64,000 bases of DNA from Raphanus sativus (taxonomy: Eukaryota; Streptophyta; Magnoliopsida; Brassicales; Brassicaceae): positions 4,216,001 through 4,280,000 of the forward strand of contig NC_079515.1 of the NCBI RefSeq assembly GCF_000801105.2, in the 5' to 3' direction. This document shows positions 37,910 to 50,263 of this stretch, piece after piece. Numbering within the stretch: the stretch's first letter is position 1; each line of letters begins with the position of its first letter. The notes beneath the pieces are model-generated. The model was given only the letters and a program-made list of their open reading frames with translations. It was not told the origin of the DNA and did no database searches. The translations under genes were made by a program, and so were the position numbers.

Positions 37910-38656
37910 ATTATTGGTAGGACCAAAAATTTGGTCCTTAGGTTATTTTAGTATTATTGTGATGTTAAGGACAATGGTTAAGGACAATTACAAAAGTTTT
38001 GATTATTGGTAGGACTTATAGAGGTCTCTTAGTAAAAAAATTTACAAACATCATAGAATATGTATGAACATTGTACAATGAACTTATTACAATCTGAACC
38101 AAAGAATCTATATACAGGAAGAATGACCTGCTTAGATATTATTCACACGGTTTTATGATGTGTCTAAGAAAAGAGAGTAAAAGTTTTGTGAACAAAGGGG
38201 ACTTTGACAGGTTTCCCCAGGTCACGGCTCAATGTACAAAGACATTCACACGGTTTCATCTTGGTACAGCCGATACAGAACCTGTGGAAAAGAAATGAAA
38301 AAGGCCTCTATCAAAAGATATGTTTTTGGAATGGAGGAGAGAATGGATCAATGAAGAACATATCAGGAAACAGACATCAAAAAGGCTATAATGGTTTGAA
38401 TATAGATACTTGGGGAATAAACCACTGCGGAAAGAGTACTCATTGACACTAAACCTAACTTGATTATAGTTAGAAGGATAGAGACACAAACACATACTAT
38501 ATATGCTTAAGCTCAGGATATAGCTTAAGGTGAAACGTGAGCTAGATGATCTAAAACTGGACTGACCTAATTTTTCTTAAGACCTAAAGTTATTCTCAAC
38601 ATGTTCAACCAACATAAAACGCAGCAGATAAGATAAAAGCAAAGATAAGTAGAGGG

Positions 38657-38990
38657 TTACCGAGAATACCGATGCCACTCGACTTTGATGCCTCCCTCCG
38701 GCTTATTTAGTGCTTCCTTATCATCACTGTGTGCAGCTCCCGACCTCTTGGGATGATGATCTTTGCCTTTCTTGCAGAAAGGAACAACGTTGAGCAACGC
38801 AGTGTCATCAACCACATCGATCTTCACAGACCTCCCAACGAAAGCGTTGTCCTTGACTCTCACTCTCTCCACCTTCTGATGCTGCTCTTTGGATCTCAGA
38901 CAAGAGTCTCCTCTTCTCAGAGATACAAACAACGGACCCATCAGTCTCCATCTTGTGCACATCATCTTCGCGAAACAGGGTCACTATATA
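38657..38990 (-). other. Unassigned minus-strand frame next to the nucleoredoxin fragment
   Basis: An open frame of 102 codons (38965-38657) reads basic and polar (KVERVRVKDNAFVGRSVKID, then KKGKDHHPKRSGAAHSDDKE). An overlapping frame starts at 38993. A TATATAG acceptor-like site at about 38990 could join it to the nucleoredoxin fragment upstream, but the joined frame stops early. I recognise no family. It may be a captured or chimeric exon. Confidence 0.3.
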
Positions 38991-39077
38991 CATAATTTAG
39001 AGAATCAACACAAGTTAAAATCAATGGAGATCAAACGTTGAACGCATGATCGAGAGAAAGAGTGAAACAATGTTTTA

Positions 39078-39182
39078 CCTGTTCGCCGTTGTTACGAATG
39101 AGGAATCCCTTGCCGAAGAGAGAAGCGAGTGGAGATCCCTAGCGTTGCCGCTGCCGTTAACTTCCTTCGCGATTTCAGCCAT
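39078..39182 (-). pseudogene. Nucleoredoxin (NRX1-type) first-exon fragment, frameshifted
   Basis: Minus strand from ATG at 39182: MAEIAKEVNGSGNARDLHSL then LSSARD, which matches the N-terminus of plant nucleoredoxin 1 as I recall it. A frameshift after SSAR moves the rest (FLIRNNGEQVK) to another frame. The thioredoxin folds with the WCPPC/WCGPC sites, which should follow, are absent. Plant nucleoredoxins are multi-thioredoxin-domain oxidoreductases. Here only the start survives, inside an element with Harbinger-like ends, so it is a captured, broken piece. Confidence 0.6.
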
Positions 39183-39451
39183 GGATGTCTTGTTTCGGAA
39201 TCGAATTGGAGAATTAGCTATCAACGTGAAACCCAGTTCTAGAGAAGCAAATTCAATGTGAAAGCAAGAGAGAATTGGGGTGGAGAGGTTTGGTGAAGGA
39301 GACGATGATGAACCCAGAGAGAGAGAAACAAGGACGCGGCTTTTTTGTCCTTAATTAAGAAACGTCCTTCTTTTATTATGTGTTTTTTATTTATTTTTAA
39401 ACCTAAATTGCCTTAAAGAACGCCTCAAGGACGCCGATAATCATGGCCTAA

Positions 39452-41980
39452 TAAGGCCCAAATAGATGACGGTTGGACAATAAATTTGTGCATCGATGTA
39501 CAAGGTATTGCCGTATTGGTGCAATTGTGTTGAAAGTTATTATAACTGAAAAATCCCAAGCCATCGACATTGTTCGAAACAAACAACACATTGCCATATA
39601 GGTCCAACTTTAGGCAGACAATTCCTGTTATTTACTGGGCTTGATTTGGGCCTGTATATATTTGTGCTTTACCTTTAGGCTACACCATATTCATAATGTC
39701 TATATACCAATTTTCATTTTTGGGTACAAAATTCTAGTGTGTAGTCCCAATTTCAAAACATTTATAGGTTGAATAGTTTCTTTTAGAAGATTCTGTTTTC
39801 AAATTCACCTACTCAAACATATGGGACTAGTTAGCACTTCTGTTTTTTGCAAATATAATGGTGACAAATTTATCATTCTCAATTATTCTAAGATGTTAAT
39901 CAGGCTTAAATTATATTTCTTTTCATTTGCTTCATTACTGTTTAAGAACCACACTGACACACTCGTTGTTACTCTAATTTTGTGTTACAAAAAAAAATAT
40001 AACACTATTCCTTTTTTCCTTCTCTTCACCACCTAACATTTTCTTTTCATTTCTCTCTTTTTCTCCACATATTACCAATCACAGCATGATACCCTTTTTT
40101 ATTATAGTGTCTAGTTCTTCTAGGGTTGAGAGAGCAGACAAATTAATGATAAGCCAAGTATCAACTTGGTTCTGGTACATTCAACTCTAATCATCTCTCT
40201 CTACTTTAATTGATGTATCTATTCCTTGTCTATGACGTGTTTGTTGCTCTCTTTTACTTTCTTCTGTTGTATGTGCTCCAATTGTAAACTTTAAATGATG
40301 TATTGTCTTTGTAAAAAGGAAACAAAAGAAGATGATTACAAGTATAGAACTCAACTCCAAAACACACAAAAAGCATAATTAAAAATTATAGTTTAACGAT
40401 GCTTCAAGTGATAAATTTATCTTATGAATTATCTTACATAGACCGTTGAAATGAATATCCGAACAATTCTAATTATGATAACACAGTCATAATGAATATT
40501 TAAAGAAAGCCGGTTCACTCACGTTGTCTAATTGAGAAAAAGGTATTTGGGAACATGATCATATGATTTACGAGTCATAAGCATGATATTAACACGATAC
40601 GGGGGTCCACCTTTGAATCTACCAGATGAGCTACTTTATAAATTTAACCTACAAATTCTTTTGCCCCCTATAATTAATATAAAAGAAAATAGCAAACTAC
40701 ATAAGCACATGCAGAACCGAACATACACTGCCGGGTCTTGCTTGTACATTTGGTGAAAGTGAAACAAAGAAGAATACAAACTATGCGTATTAACGTTTAA
40801 TGATCATTTTTATAAATGTTTCGCTGTGATTGTCCCAAGCGGTTGAATGAAATAGTCGTCAATATCAAATCAATAATGCATCCGAGTCATGTAAGAGAAG
40901 CCAATAGAAACAATCTCGCTATGTCCGAATGAAATAGTTGGTTGAGTGATGGACATATATATGGTTAGGCAGAGGGACATATTTTAACCGAACATAGTTG
41001 CTCTCAACGATCCGTCAAACTACGTGGACGTGAAATATGGATATAAATGTATGACCCAACCAGATAAATCACGGTATGGTGATTTACTTATTTAGTTGAA
41101 AAAAGTCAGAAGTCCTAGTCAAAAAGACCTTCTAAAGTGAAATAAGTAGTGATTTGGTTTTCTGGTGTTGCTTAAATTTGGTTTCTTTGGTTTGTTCATT
41201 TTTTATAAAGACATAAGAGGCAAAAACAAAACAACGAATTAAAGATTAAGATCGGGTCCATTTTATTCGAATTCCATACGTAAACTATTCAAATTAAAGA
41301 TTTGTATCATAAGAGGCAATATGGTAATTTACTTCTTTAGTTGACAAAAAGTCAGAAGTCCAAGCCTTCAAAAGTGAAATAAGTAGTGATTTGGTTTTTA
41401 GTATTTGGTTAAATTTAGTTTATCCATTTTTTTGTATAAAGATTATGTGATAAGAGGCAAAAACAAAACAACGAATTAAAGATTAAGATCGGATCCAATT
41501 TTATTCGAACTCTAGACGTCAACTATTCAAAGTACATAATATATTTGATAAATACACAAGTATACAGTATTTCTTTATTTTAAAGTTTCAGGACACACAA
41601 AAAAAAAAAAGGGTTTCAGTTGGACACGTGAAGAGAGGACCGATTTATAAAACCAGATTCATCTAAGTTCCCATTCCAATAATTGTTCCGGTTTGATTCG
41701 GTTAACAATGATAAACACGCTGTCAACAAAAGCCATGGGACAAGTTCCATTGACATTTTGCATAACCATCCAGATCAAACCACGTGCACATGTTATACAG
41801 TGTTCCTCACCACACAAGATCATCACACTCCCCTTCGTCTTTTTCTTTTCCCTTTTACACACTTTAACATAACAACACTCTGTACTCCAAATACAGCAAC
41901 CGTCACTTTCTTCGAATTTCCCCAATTCTCTTTATCTTCTCTTTTTTTTTTTCACTAACGCCAGTGAAATGCTTTGAAGC
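39452..41980. other. Upstream region of the coiled-coil gene
   Basis: No gene is recognised. The frames at 40187 and 41683 are low-complexity or antisense to promoter DNA. The last 400 bp are pyrimidine-rich and probably contain the core promoter. A G-box-like ACCACGTGCA lies at about 41779, with CCACGTGG-type ACGT cores nearby. Confidence 0.4.
41070..41530. repeat. Tandem duplication of about 240 bp
   Basis: Two diverged copies, about 41070-41300 and 41315-41530, share AAAGTCAGAAGTCC, GTGAAATAAGTAGTGATTTG, GAGGCAAAAACAAAACAACG and TTAAAGATTAAGATCGG in the same order. They lie about 560-1000 bp upstream of the coiled-coil gene. Confidence 0.8.
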
Positions 41981-41982
41981 TC

Positions 41983-42060
41983 TGTAAGTATCTCTTTACT
42001 TTTTTTTTAACAGATCGATGAACTTTGATCATTATCCATAGCTCTTCATTATCTTCACAG
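41983..42060 (+). other. Probable 5'-leader intron of the coiled-coil gene
   Basis: A GTAAGTATCT donor follows GAAGCTCT, and a TCTTCACAG acceptor lies 30 bp before the ATG at 42090. The enclosed 78 bp are T-rich, as in plant introns. No coding sequence is affected. Confidence 0.5.
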
Positions 42061-42089
42061 GTAAAGAGATCTACGATAGTTTTTTGAAA

Positions 42090-45018
42090 ATGCCGAGGCA
42101 GAATCAAACGGTGGAGAATCTGCTACTCCTGGGGAAAATCAGGAAACGAGGATGCTCCTCTCCCACCTCCTCCACTTCCTCCGTTCTCAGGGAAGGTTAC
42201 CGTTTCAAGAGAGCGATCCTCGTCGGAAAAAGAGGAGGATCCACCACTCCTGTCCCCACGTGGAGGCTCATGGGCCGATCTCCCTCTCCCGCCGCCGCTG
42301 CTTCTCCGGGACACGCGCCGTCGTCGCAGTGCGGGAGCAAGACCGGGAAATTACCAGCTGCTCCTGTTTCGGCGAGGAAGCTGGCTGCGACTCTGTGGGA
42401 GATGAACGAGATGCCTTCGTCCAGGGAAGAGGCGGCAGCGGCGCCGCCTACGAGTAGGAAAGGTAGGAAGGAGAGAATCCCGCCGCAGCTTCCTCTTCCT
42501 CCTCCGCCGAGGTCGGCTCGGTCCGGCTCTCTGCCGCCTCACCTCTCTGATCCGTCTCATAGCCCTGTCTCTGAGGTAAAAGTCTTAATAGCTCGAGGAT
42601 CCTGGCTATTGTGTCAGAGGTCTCTGGTTCGAGTTACCGTTGTGACGAAAACTAATATTAAATGGTGAAGGTTTCGGTTATGAAGGGATTATGAGATTAA
42701 GTCTTATTCCTTTTTTTGATTGGTGAGGAGGTTAAAAGGAATGTGCTTTGATTCTAAGTTCTTGCTGGCGCCATGTGCTGACTGATCAAAGGAGAGAGAG
42801 AGAGAAAAACTGATTTGGTTTTGCTTAAGAGATCTCATCTATGATTCTGAGGTCTGAATTTTGGTCAAAGTTTGTGAACTTGTTGGCAAACCTCCCTCCA
42901 TGAGTATTTTATTCATCAATGGGGATTGGGGAGAGTATATATATATATATTTTTAAAGCTGCAGCTTCTGATTGATGTTAAGAAGTGGGATTAGAGAAGA
43001 TTAGAAAACTGTTGATCCCTTAAGAATCTTTTCTCATGTCACATTTAAGTGCTTACGAAAGGGTATGGTTGTTCCTTTATAAGTTGGTGCCGTTTAGTTT
43101 TTGCATAATTGAGCAGTTTGACTAGTTTTTTTTCATTCATCATATGGAGGTAGTTGTGGTTGGTTATTAGCGGTTGGTTTATTGGGGAATAATGTAGGCC
43201 TAGATTCTCTTATAATTGAGACCTAAGAAAAGATATCTACATATATATAGTGCTAAATATGGCGATGAACAATGCTGAATCCGGCTTCTTTTAACTTATC
43301 TGTTAGGTGATAAGGAAACTGAGAAACTCGTTGGTTTTTTTTTTTTGTTTGTAGAGGATGGAAAGATCAGGGACTGGAAGTCGACAGAGAAGAGCATCCT
43401 CTACTGTGCAGAAGCTTAAGCTTGGAGATCACAATGTGGGGGCTAGGGATCGTATCAGCAATGCTAGCTTCATGGATGTAAGTTGATTTTCCTTTTTTCA
43501 CTTTTTGGGTTGTGTCTTTGAGCATTATAGGGAAAGCTTTCTATCTATAGCTTTCATTCATTGAGCATACTTGTGATTGAGCTGTTCGTATCATATGATT
43601 GTGGATGAAAGTGCATGATTGAGTTGTTAGTTGTTAACTACAATTATAGCTTTTCTTTCAGTTTAGAAGCATATAATGTATAGTTTTGTCATGCACATAT
43701 ACATTACATAGTGAGGCAAATAAGAAACAAAGAGGTACTGAATCCATATGCTTTTCCTGATTTGCAGATTGAGACAAGATCACGGGCGGAGACACCGACT
43801 GGGTCGTCAACTCTTGGAGTCAAAACACGTTTGAAGGATTGTAGTAACGCTCTCACAACATCAAAAGAGCTTCTCAAAATCATTAACAGAATGTGGGGTC
43901 AAGAAGACCGCCCATCTTCCAGCATGTCCCTCGTCTCTGCTCTTCACTCTGAGCTCGAGAGAGCTCGCTTACAGGTCAACGAGGTTATCCGCGAACACAA
44001 ACCGGAACACAACGACGTTACCTACTTGATGAAACGTTTCGCTGAAGAGAAAGCAGCGTGGAAAAGCCACGAGCAGGAAGTAGTCGAGGCCGCGATAGAA
44101 TCCGTCGCTGGCGAGCTCGAAGTGGAGAGGAAACTGAGGAGAAGGTTCGAGAGCTTGAACAAGAAACTAGGCAAAGAACTATCCGACACAAAAGCAGCTC
44201 TGATGAAAGCGGTGAAGGAGATAGAGAACGAGAAGCGAGCGAGGGTGATGGTCGAGAAAGTCTGCGACGAGCTAGCGAGAGACATCAGCGAAGACAAAGC
44301 CGAAGTGGAAGAGCTGAAGAGAGAGTCTTTCAAAGTCAAAGAAGAAGTCGAGAAGGAGAGGGAGATGCTGCAGTTAGCCGATGCGTTGCGCGAGGAGAGA
44401 GTGCAGATGAAACTCTCGGAGGCTAAGCACCAGCTCGAGGAGAAAAACGCAGCTGTTGATAAGCTAAGGAACCAGCTCCAAACCTACCTCAAAGCTAAAA
44501 GATGCAAAGAGAAGACCCTTGAACCACCTCAGACTGAAGAGTACCTGAACCACCACCACCACATGGGTTTCGGTTCGTATAACATCGAAGATGGAGAAGT
44601 TGAGGACGAAAACGAAGAAGAATCAGCCGAAAGCGATCTTCATTCAATAGAACTCAACATGGAGAACAAGAGCTATAAATGGCCTTATGGAGAAGAGAAC
44701 AGAGTAGGGAGAAAGTCAACGCCAAGTAAAAGTCTTTCTTTACAGAGAAGCATATCGGATTGTGTTGATTGGGTTGTACAGAGCGAGAAGCTTCAAAAAA
44801 GTGGAGATGGAGGACTGGACTGGGGAAGATCTGTTGAGGCTGAGCCTAAAGGTTACTTGGATGAAACGCAAGCTTATAAACCGAGCAAGGCTTCTTCAAA
44901 AGATCATCTCCTCTCGGGTCCAAGACTAAGTAACTTCCGTGGTGGATCTGTTTTGAAGTCGCGGTTGTCGGATGCAGCCAAAGGTGAGAACCAGAATGCT
45001 AGAAAATCAAGATGGTAA
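42090..45018 (+). CDS. Coiled-coil protein, AT3G11590-like (3 exons)
   Basis: A plant-specific coiled-coil protein, often named golgin- or USO1-like; its function is not established. Exons 42090-42575, 43355-43477 and 43768-45018 join in phase to give 619 residues. Residues 1-160 are basic, Ser/Pro-rich and probably disordered (KIRKRGCSSPTSS, PTWRLMGRSPSP, KLAATLWEMNEMPSS). Residues about 225-460 form a long, highly charged coiled coil (SALHSELERARLQVN, LMKRFAEEKAAWKSHEQE, KVCDELARDISEDKAEVEEL). The end is ENQNARKSRW, a tail conserved among relatives as far as I recall. The exon 3 frame can be extended upstream into the intron to an ATG at 43711, but the TTTGCAG acceptor at 43767 and phase favour the spliced model. 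Confidence 0.88.
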
Positions 45019-45625
45019 TGAGGTAAAAAAGGCAGTAAATGTATTCACATTTTGGGAGCAGAGATCTGTAGAATCTAAAGACTTTTACATGTACTAGTGA
45101 TCTACATTGTCTCTTGTACCCGCTCGTTTTGTCAAGAGTGATTTTCTTATGTAAGTTGACAAAAAAAAACTTTATTAAAGTTTTGGACTGAAAATGATCC
45201 AAAATATGTAAGAGCTTGCAGAATCGGTCTGAGAACACAACCCCTTTCTTTTACCACGCCGTCTCTTTGCAGAATCTGTAATAATAACGCAGTTAGTTAT
45301 GGGCTGGGCTTCTAGTTTTGGGCTTTACTACTGATATCTTGTTTCTTAAAAAAGTTTGAATTAGGCTCTTTATCTTCCACACTTTTATAAATCTTTTGGA
45401 CCTCCTCCAAATGAAGTGGTCCAGTTGTGTTTGCCTTTGATCAAAACATTGTTGCAGATATTAACGTTTTAACTACGATTGGCCTGATCTTGTTTTTTAC
45501 TTATTGGACTATATAGTTTATGAATCACACCTGAAAACTCTGGTGTCATTGGAAATTTTAACAGGCCCATAATTTGTTGTGTGTTTCTTTTTTTAATCGC
45601 TTAATTTTATTATATCCAATTCATA
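45019..45625. other. 3' flank of the coiled-coil gene
   Basis: Probable 3' UTR and spacer. The minus-strand frame at 45238-44999 overlaps the terminator region and has no family signature. Confidence 0.35.
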
Positions 45626-46206
45626 ACATGTTATAGGCCTGGGCGTTCGGTGGCCCGTTCGGTATCGGTCTGGATGATTCGAATTTTTAGATTTTCGGGG
45701 TTATACTTAGAAGTACCATTCGGTATTTACTAATTATCTGATCAGATTCGATTCGGTTCCTTCCGGGTTCGGTTCGGATTGGATGTAACCAATATTTAAA
45801 ATCGTTCACAAATATATTTTTTAAACCTCAAAAAGTGACAAATTTTTGTTTCAAAATATATAAATTATTTACAAATCTAATTAAATATTAGTTAAGCTAA
45901 CTAAATTAGCTAAAAATAATTCAAAATAACAAATAAAACAAACTACAAATATTGTGAATAATCAAAAATATCTAAATCACCTTAAAATATATCAAAACAT
46001 TAACATATTTAACTAATTTCAGATATTTTCGGATCCTAATTTGGATTTCGGATCGGTTCAGATTATAACCAAACACCAAAGTACTAAGCTCATAAGTCCC
46101 GTTCGGATATTTTTGTATAACAGTTCGGATTTGGTTTCGGTTTTTCCGATTCGGGTATAGGCAGGTACTTCGGGTTGAGGTAAAAACGCACAGACCTAAC
46201 ATGTTA
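45626..46206. mobile_element. hAT-type non-autonomous element
   Basis: The element 45634-46198 starts TAGGCCTGGGCGTTCGG and ends with the inverse of TAGGTCTGTGCG. The 8-bp duplication ACATGTTA flanks it (45626-45633 and 46199-46206). Subterminal runs of TTCGGTT/CGGATT-type repeats occur at both ends around an AT-rich centre. The TAGG..CCTA ends with an 8-bp duplication point to the hAT superfamily. It is a relative of 54043-54667. Confidence 0.78.
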
Positions 46207-47771
46207 CATCACATAAAAACAATGACAAAACGATAAAGAGAAACGAATGGTAGATCCACACCAAAAACTAGCAAGAACAAACATCATAGATGCCACATTA
46301 GTTTGATACCAAACCAGTCTTGTTTCAGAATAAGGTAGATTAGATGTTCCCGTTCCCACAATAGCAGATAGACTTCTAATACTTTTGGTGAAAACATAAC
46401 AATAATTTTCATCGTCTAGATAAGTCTTCTTCTTCACTGCCTTTATCAAATTTGTCGAGAATTAGTTTCGACTAAAGCTACTAAGCTATCGTACAAACTT
46501 GAAATGCAGAGTAAAAATCAGATGGATAGTTTCAATTGTGTTCAGATCCACTATCGCCGACGCACAAACAGATACCCAGAGAGACAATGGAAACCAAACC
46601 AATTCCCAAAATAAAACTAGATGAATTTGCATACAAGACTTAATGCACTCTCTATCTGGAAACTATCACTACACAATTTATAACAAAATATAACAAACGA
46701 AAATACTGGGAATAAGTCTGAGATTTTTGAATTGAAATTCATCTAATATGTTATTTTTATCCTTGGGTTAACTCAACCTAACGAAAAGCTAGAGAGAGTG
46801 AACCAAAATTTGATTGAAGGCGGTTCTTCAGCGGTTGAGATTGATGTTCGTCGTGCTTTTGTTTCTACTACTATTGTACTACATATGTGTTGGAGATTTG
46901 GTCCATTCACGAATTGAACAAGAGACCACTAGAAAAGAGCCTAATAACGATAGCTGACCCAGTCAATTGAGTAGTCCTTCGACATATGCAAGGAACAAAT
47001 GTCTAGAGACATAGGCTGCACCGATCGCCGATCGTAGGCACGAGTCTATGCAAACAACGGTACAAAAATGATCGCCGAACCAACTCTCTTACACATAACA
47101 ATCGCGAAGTAGAAAGAACGGATCAAGAGGAGTATAAATAGGGAACATTCAATTAAAAAAGGGAGAAAACACACAAAGGAAAGAAGAAAGAAAAATAGTT
47201 TTGACGACGAGTTAGTCTTTACGACGACGAGTTTTTTTTGTATCTTCTTTCGGTATTTTACTTACAGTTCAATTAACGAAACATTTAGCTTTTCTTAAAT
47301 TCTCTTAGATATATAATTGTTGAATCCTAAAACATGGATTTATGATTCAACAATGTGGGTTTTGATAAGTTGGACATTCACGGAAGACAATAACTAGATA
47401 TATCACTCAATTTCTAATTTTGGTCGTTTAATTTCAGCTAAAACGTGACCCGATCGTAGTTAGTTCCCTGTTATGAAACTCGCACGATTTATATCTCTTG
47501 TGTGGTATTTTGTTTTGGAGTGCGAAACTTTATATACATCTATACTGTACATAAGTATCATATTGTTATGAATGTTTGATAAAAATAAAACCATGCGTAA
47601 ATAAGTATGTATATTATTAGTATGTTGTCAACTCATCACATTTTAATTTTATTGACTTTTGAAATATATACTTCCTCCGTTTCATATTAGTTGTCGTTCT
47701 ATGTTTATACACATATACTAAAAAAATATTTAATTTTGCATATTTTCAAAATAAAAGCACTATTACCAATA
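46207..47771. other. Spacer, possible decayed LTR
   Basis: No gene is recognised. The part from about 46888 (TGTTGGAGATTTGG) to 47290 contains a TATAAATAGG box near 47135 followed by a leader-like A/G-rich region, reminiscent of a solo LTR. I cannot define a matching CA end or a 5-bp duplication, so this remains a suggestion. Confidence 0.25.
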
Positions 47772-48348
47772 CACCTAATCAAGGTTCTAAAACGCGGCCG
47801 CCTCGAACGCATTTGCGGCGTTTAAACGCTCGGCGGTTCCCAGACGCGTCAGTTTGATCCAAATCGGAGAACTAGGTGGATTCTTTTTCTAAACTTTGTT
47901 TTTGGTCATTCTAAAGCTCCAAATCGTCTTATATATGATTAATCTGCATGTTCATAGTTTAAATCATGGTTAAAAAGAAAAAAGGAGTGAAGATAATGTT
48001 TTAGAAATCAATGGCGGCCGCTCAAAAAAGTTGCAGAAACCCTAAGAAGAAAAGAGGAAGACGAAGGTTTATTACGAAAATACCTTTCATTAAGAAAATA
48101 GTGAAAAATAAACAAAAGTGAGTTAGTGGGGATTCAAACTCATGAATGGATGGCGAAAGTCCAGGGTACCACCCACCAGACCACACCACTATCATTGCAA
48201 TCAATCACATAACTATAAATAAATATATAAATATATTAAATCATATTAAAAACTACGCGACGCATACTCCCCAATTTTTTGTCAACTCGCTAGGCGTAGA
48301 TCAACCGCCCGACTAGCGTCTAGCGCGTTTCCGAACAGGGCATCTAAC
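47772..48348. mobile_element. hAT-like MITE with GC-rich ends
   Basis: The element 47780-48340 starts CAAGGTTCTAAAACGCG and ends with the inverse of CCCTGTTCGGAAACGCG. Flanks are CACCTAAT and CATCTAAC, a degraded 8-bp duplication (6 of 8). The ends are rich in GGCGG/CCGCC in an otherwise AT-rich area. The 60-codon minus-strand frame inside has no known domain. Confidence 0.55.
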
Positions 48349-48871
48349 CATATTTCAACTAATAGAAAAATAGAATAGAGAATACTGTCAATATATTTTA
48401 TATTGAAAATCGAAAACGACATTTATTTTGTTACAAAAATTTTGTTCTATAATGACAAGTAATTTGAAACGGAAGAAGTATGTAGGAGATTTGTTATTAT
48501 TATACGTAAATACATGTCACAGATCCGTGTTATCGTTTCTATTTTATGAGCCTTGCTCACCTATTTTACGTCTCATTCGTCATTGGTATGACTACGTAGA
48601 AAAACTATCTTTAGCTTTTTAGAGCATCAGCAATGCCGATATTCTTGGTTCGATAACCCACAAAAATTTTTTAGATTATTTTATTATTTTTATTTTTTCA
48701 GCTTTAAAAAAATAATAAAAAGGAGTCTATCGCGGACTTTCACATGGCGATAAAATCCGTGCACAGTAACGAATCTTTGAGAAAAACAGTCCTTAACAAA
48801 AAAACTAATTTAGCACAGATTCTTAAATTTTTAAAACTTCACATATTATTATAATAATTTAATTCTAAGAA
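48349..48871. other. Spacer with an orphan MITE end
   Basis: TTAGAGCATCAGCAATGCC near 48621 looks like the left end of a Harbinger-type MITE (TTA target). I find no right end before the Helitron at 48872, which may have displaced it. The frame at 48428-48622 has no recognised domain. Confidence 0.3.
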
Positions 48872-50263
48872 TCTATCTTATTAAAATAGAAACATTATAA
48901 CTTCTTTTAGGTAGATTTTTAAGTTGGACATCACATTATTATTCGTAGTCTAACCTTTCATTTAAGTATTTCCTTAAAAAATTTAATATCAATCATCTAT
49001 CATTTAACTCCACTATAAGATCTATGTCTTACATTATATACATCTATTAAACAAAATATCTATTCTTTTCGTTAGAATATACTCACATTATCATATTTAT
49101 ATTATATCAGAGTACAAATATAACACTCCCTCTCTTTTATTATAGTCAAATGAATACAATAAATGTCTCCAATATAAATATTACACGAGTCTGAATTCTT
49201 CAAAATATAAATATAAATAGATAGAAATAAAAATAAATATTACACATTTTATTAAAAATATAAATATTATTACACGAGAGGTTGACAAAAAAATACAACT
49301 ATTACACGAATCTTTTAGCCTGTTATTATACAATTTTGACTATCTTGGTATGGTTATCTCCTAAACCAATTGATTATATCAACCAAATAACTTAAGAACA
49401 CGTTTCCTCCCATCATCAAACTATAATTATCTTAAACACAAAACCCCTTTTAGTTAAAAAAACAATTATTTGGCATTTAATACTGATGAATTTTAAATTT
49501 TTAATAGCTTAATACAAAACTTTTGAAACTCAATACTAAAGATATCAGAATATATTTTCTTTGATGCTCAAATAATCGAGGTTTGTTTTGAATATACACT
49601 AAATAGAATATACTAACGTATATTCTTATTTCAATAACAGAAACATCAATTTATACTTTACAAAATCGATTATTGAAAAACCGCTTCACCAAGTTGAGTC
49701 TACTATGCCTAAAATCTCGGTTACAATCAGATATTCACAATCAAATTGACAGGTTTGAAAAATCATGAATATGGAAAACCCTTTTCTCCAAATTTATTCT
49801 ACTATACTTAAAAACTCGGTGTCAAGATATTTTGTATTTATTATATCTAACTTAATAGGTTAGAAAATATTCATTTCCTCCCAATAAAATGTGTGTATGA
49901 GTACTTGCTTTCGTATTTTTCATTGAGCATTTACAAAACATTCAGAAAAAACTCCCAAAAAGCACAATGTCAAAACCAAATAGTATTGGTTGATATTTTT
50001 TTTTTAAACTCAATAGTATTTGTTGATATTATATTAGTGTTTTCACCATACAGTATATTTTTAATACACCAATAAAAAACTATTAAAAAAAAACAGTTTT
50101 AACATTCTTCTTAAACAATACGTTTTGGACAAACTCGAAATTATATAAAACCACACATTATGTGAAAATTACAAACTCCAAATTGTATTAACTATTATAG
50201 AATATATGTTATGTGTTAAAAATAAAAAATAAAATCTGCGTGGTCGCGCGGATCATGATCTAG
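48872..50263 (+). mobile_element. Non-autonomous Helitron, 1.4 kb
   Basis: The 5' end TCTATCTTATTAAAATAG follows an A and closely matches the start of the 16491 element (TCTATCTTATTAAAACAG, then AAACATT..AACTTCTT). The 3' end is GCGCGGATCATGAT and CTAG at 50263, then T. The terminal hairpin is weak (GCG..CGCG). It is non-coding. Confidence 0.72.

Larger units (their letters stand above)
37910..39451. mobile_element. Harbinger-like element carrying gene fragments (Pack-type)
   Basis: The left end is GAGCATCATTATTGG at 37913 and the right end is the inverse of GGCCATGATTATCGG at 39448. TAA flanks both sides (37910-37912 and 39449-39451), consistent with PIF/Harbinger insertion. Subterminal TTAAGGACAA-type motifs occur near both ends. 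The 1.5-kb interior carries a nucleoredoxin-like first-exon fragment and an unassigned frame, and no transposase. The terminal repeats are imperfect (about 11 of 15), so this call rests on the combination of ends, TAA flanks and foreign exon. Confidence 0.5.

Noticed and set aside
43711..43767. ATG at 43711 as start of the coiled-coil protein
   Set aside because: It lies in the intron upstream of a TTTGCAG acceptor. Exons 1 and 2 join in phase and supply the conserved N-terminal region.
46885..47340. Solo LTR
   Set aside because: A TG start and a TATA box are visible, but no CA end, target duplication or second copy could be set.
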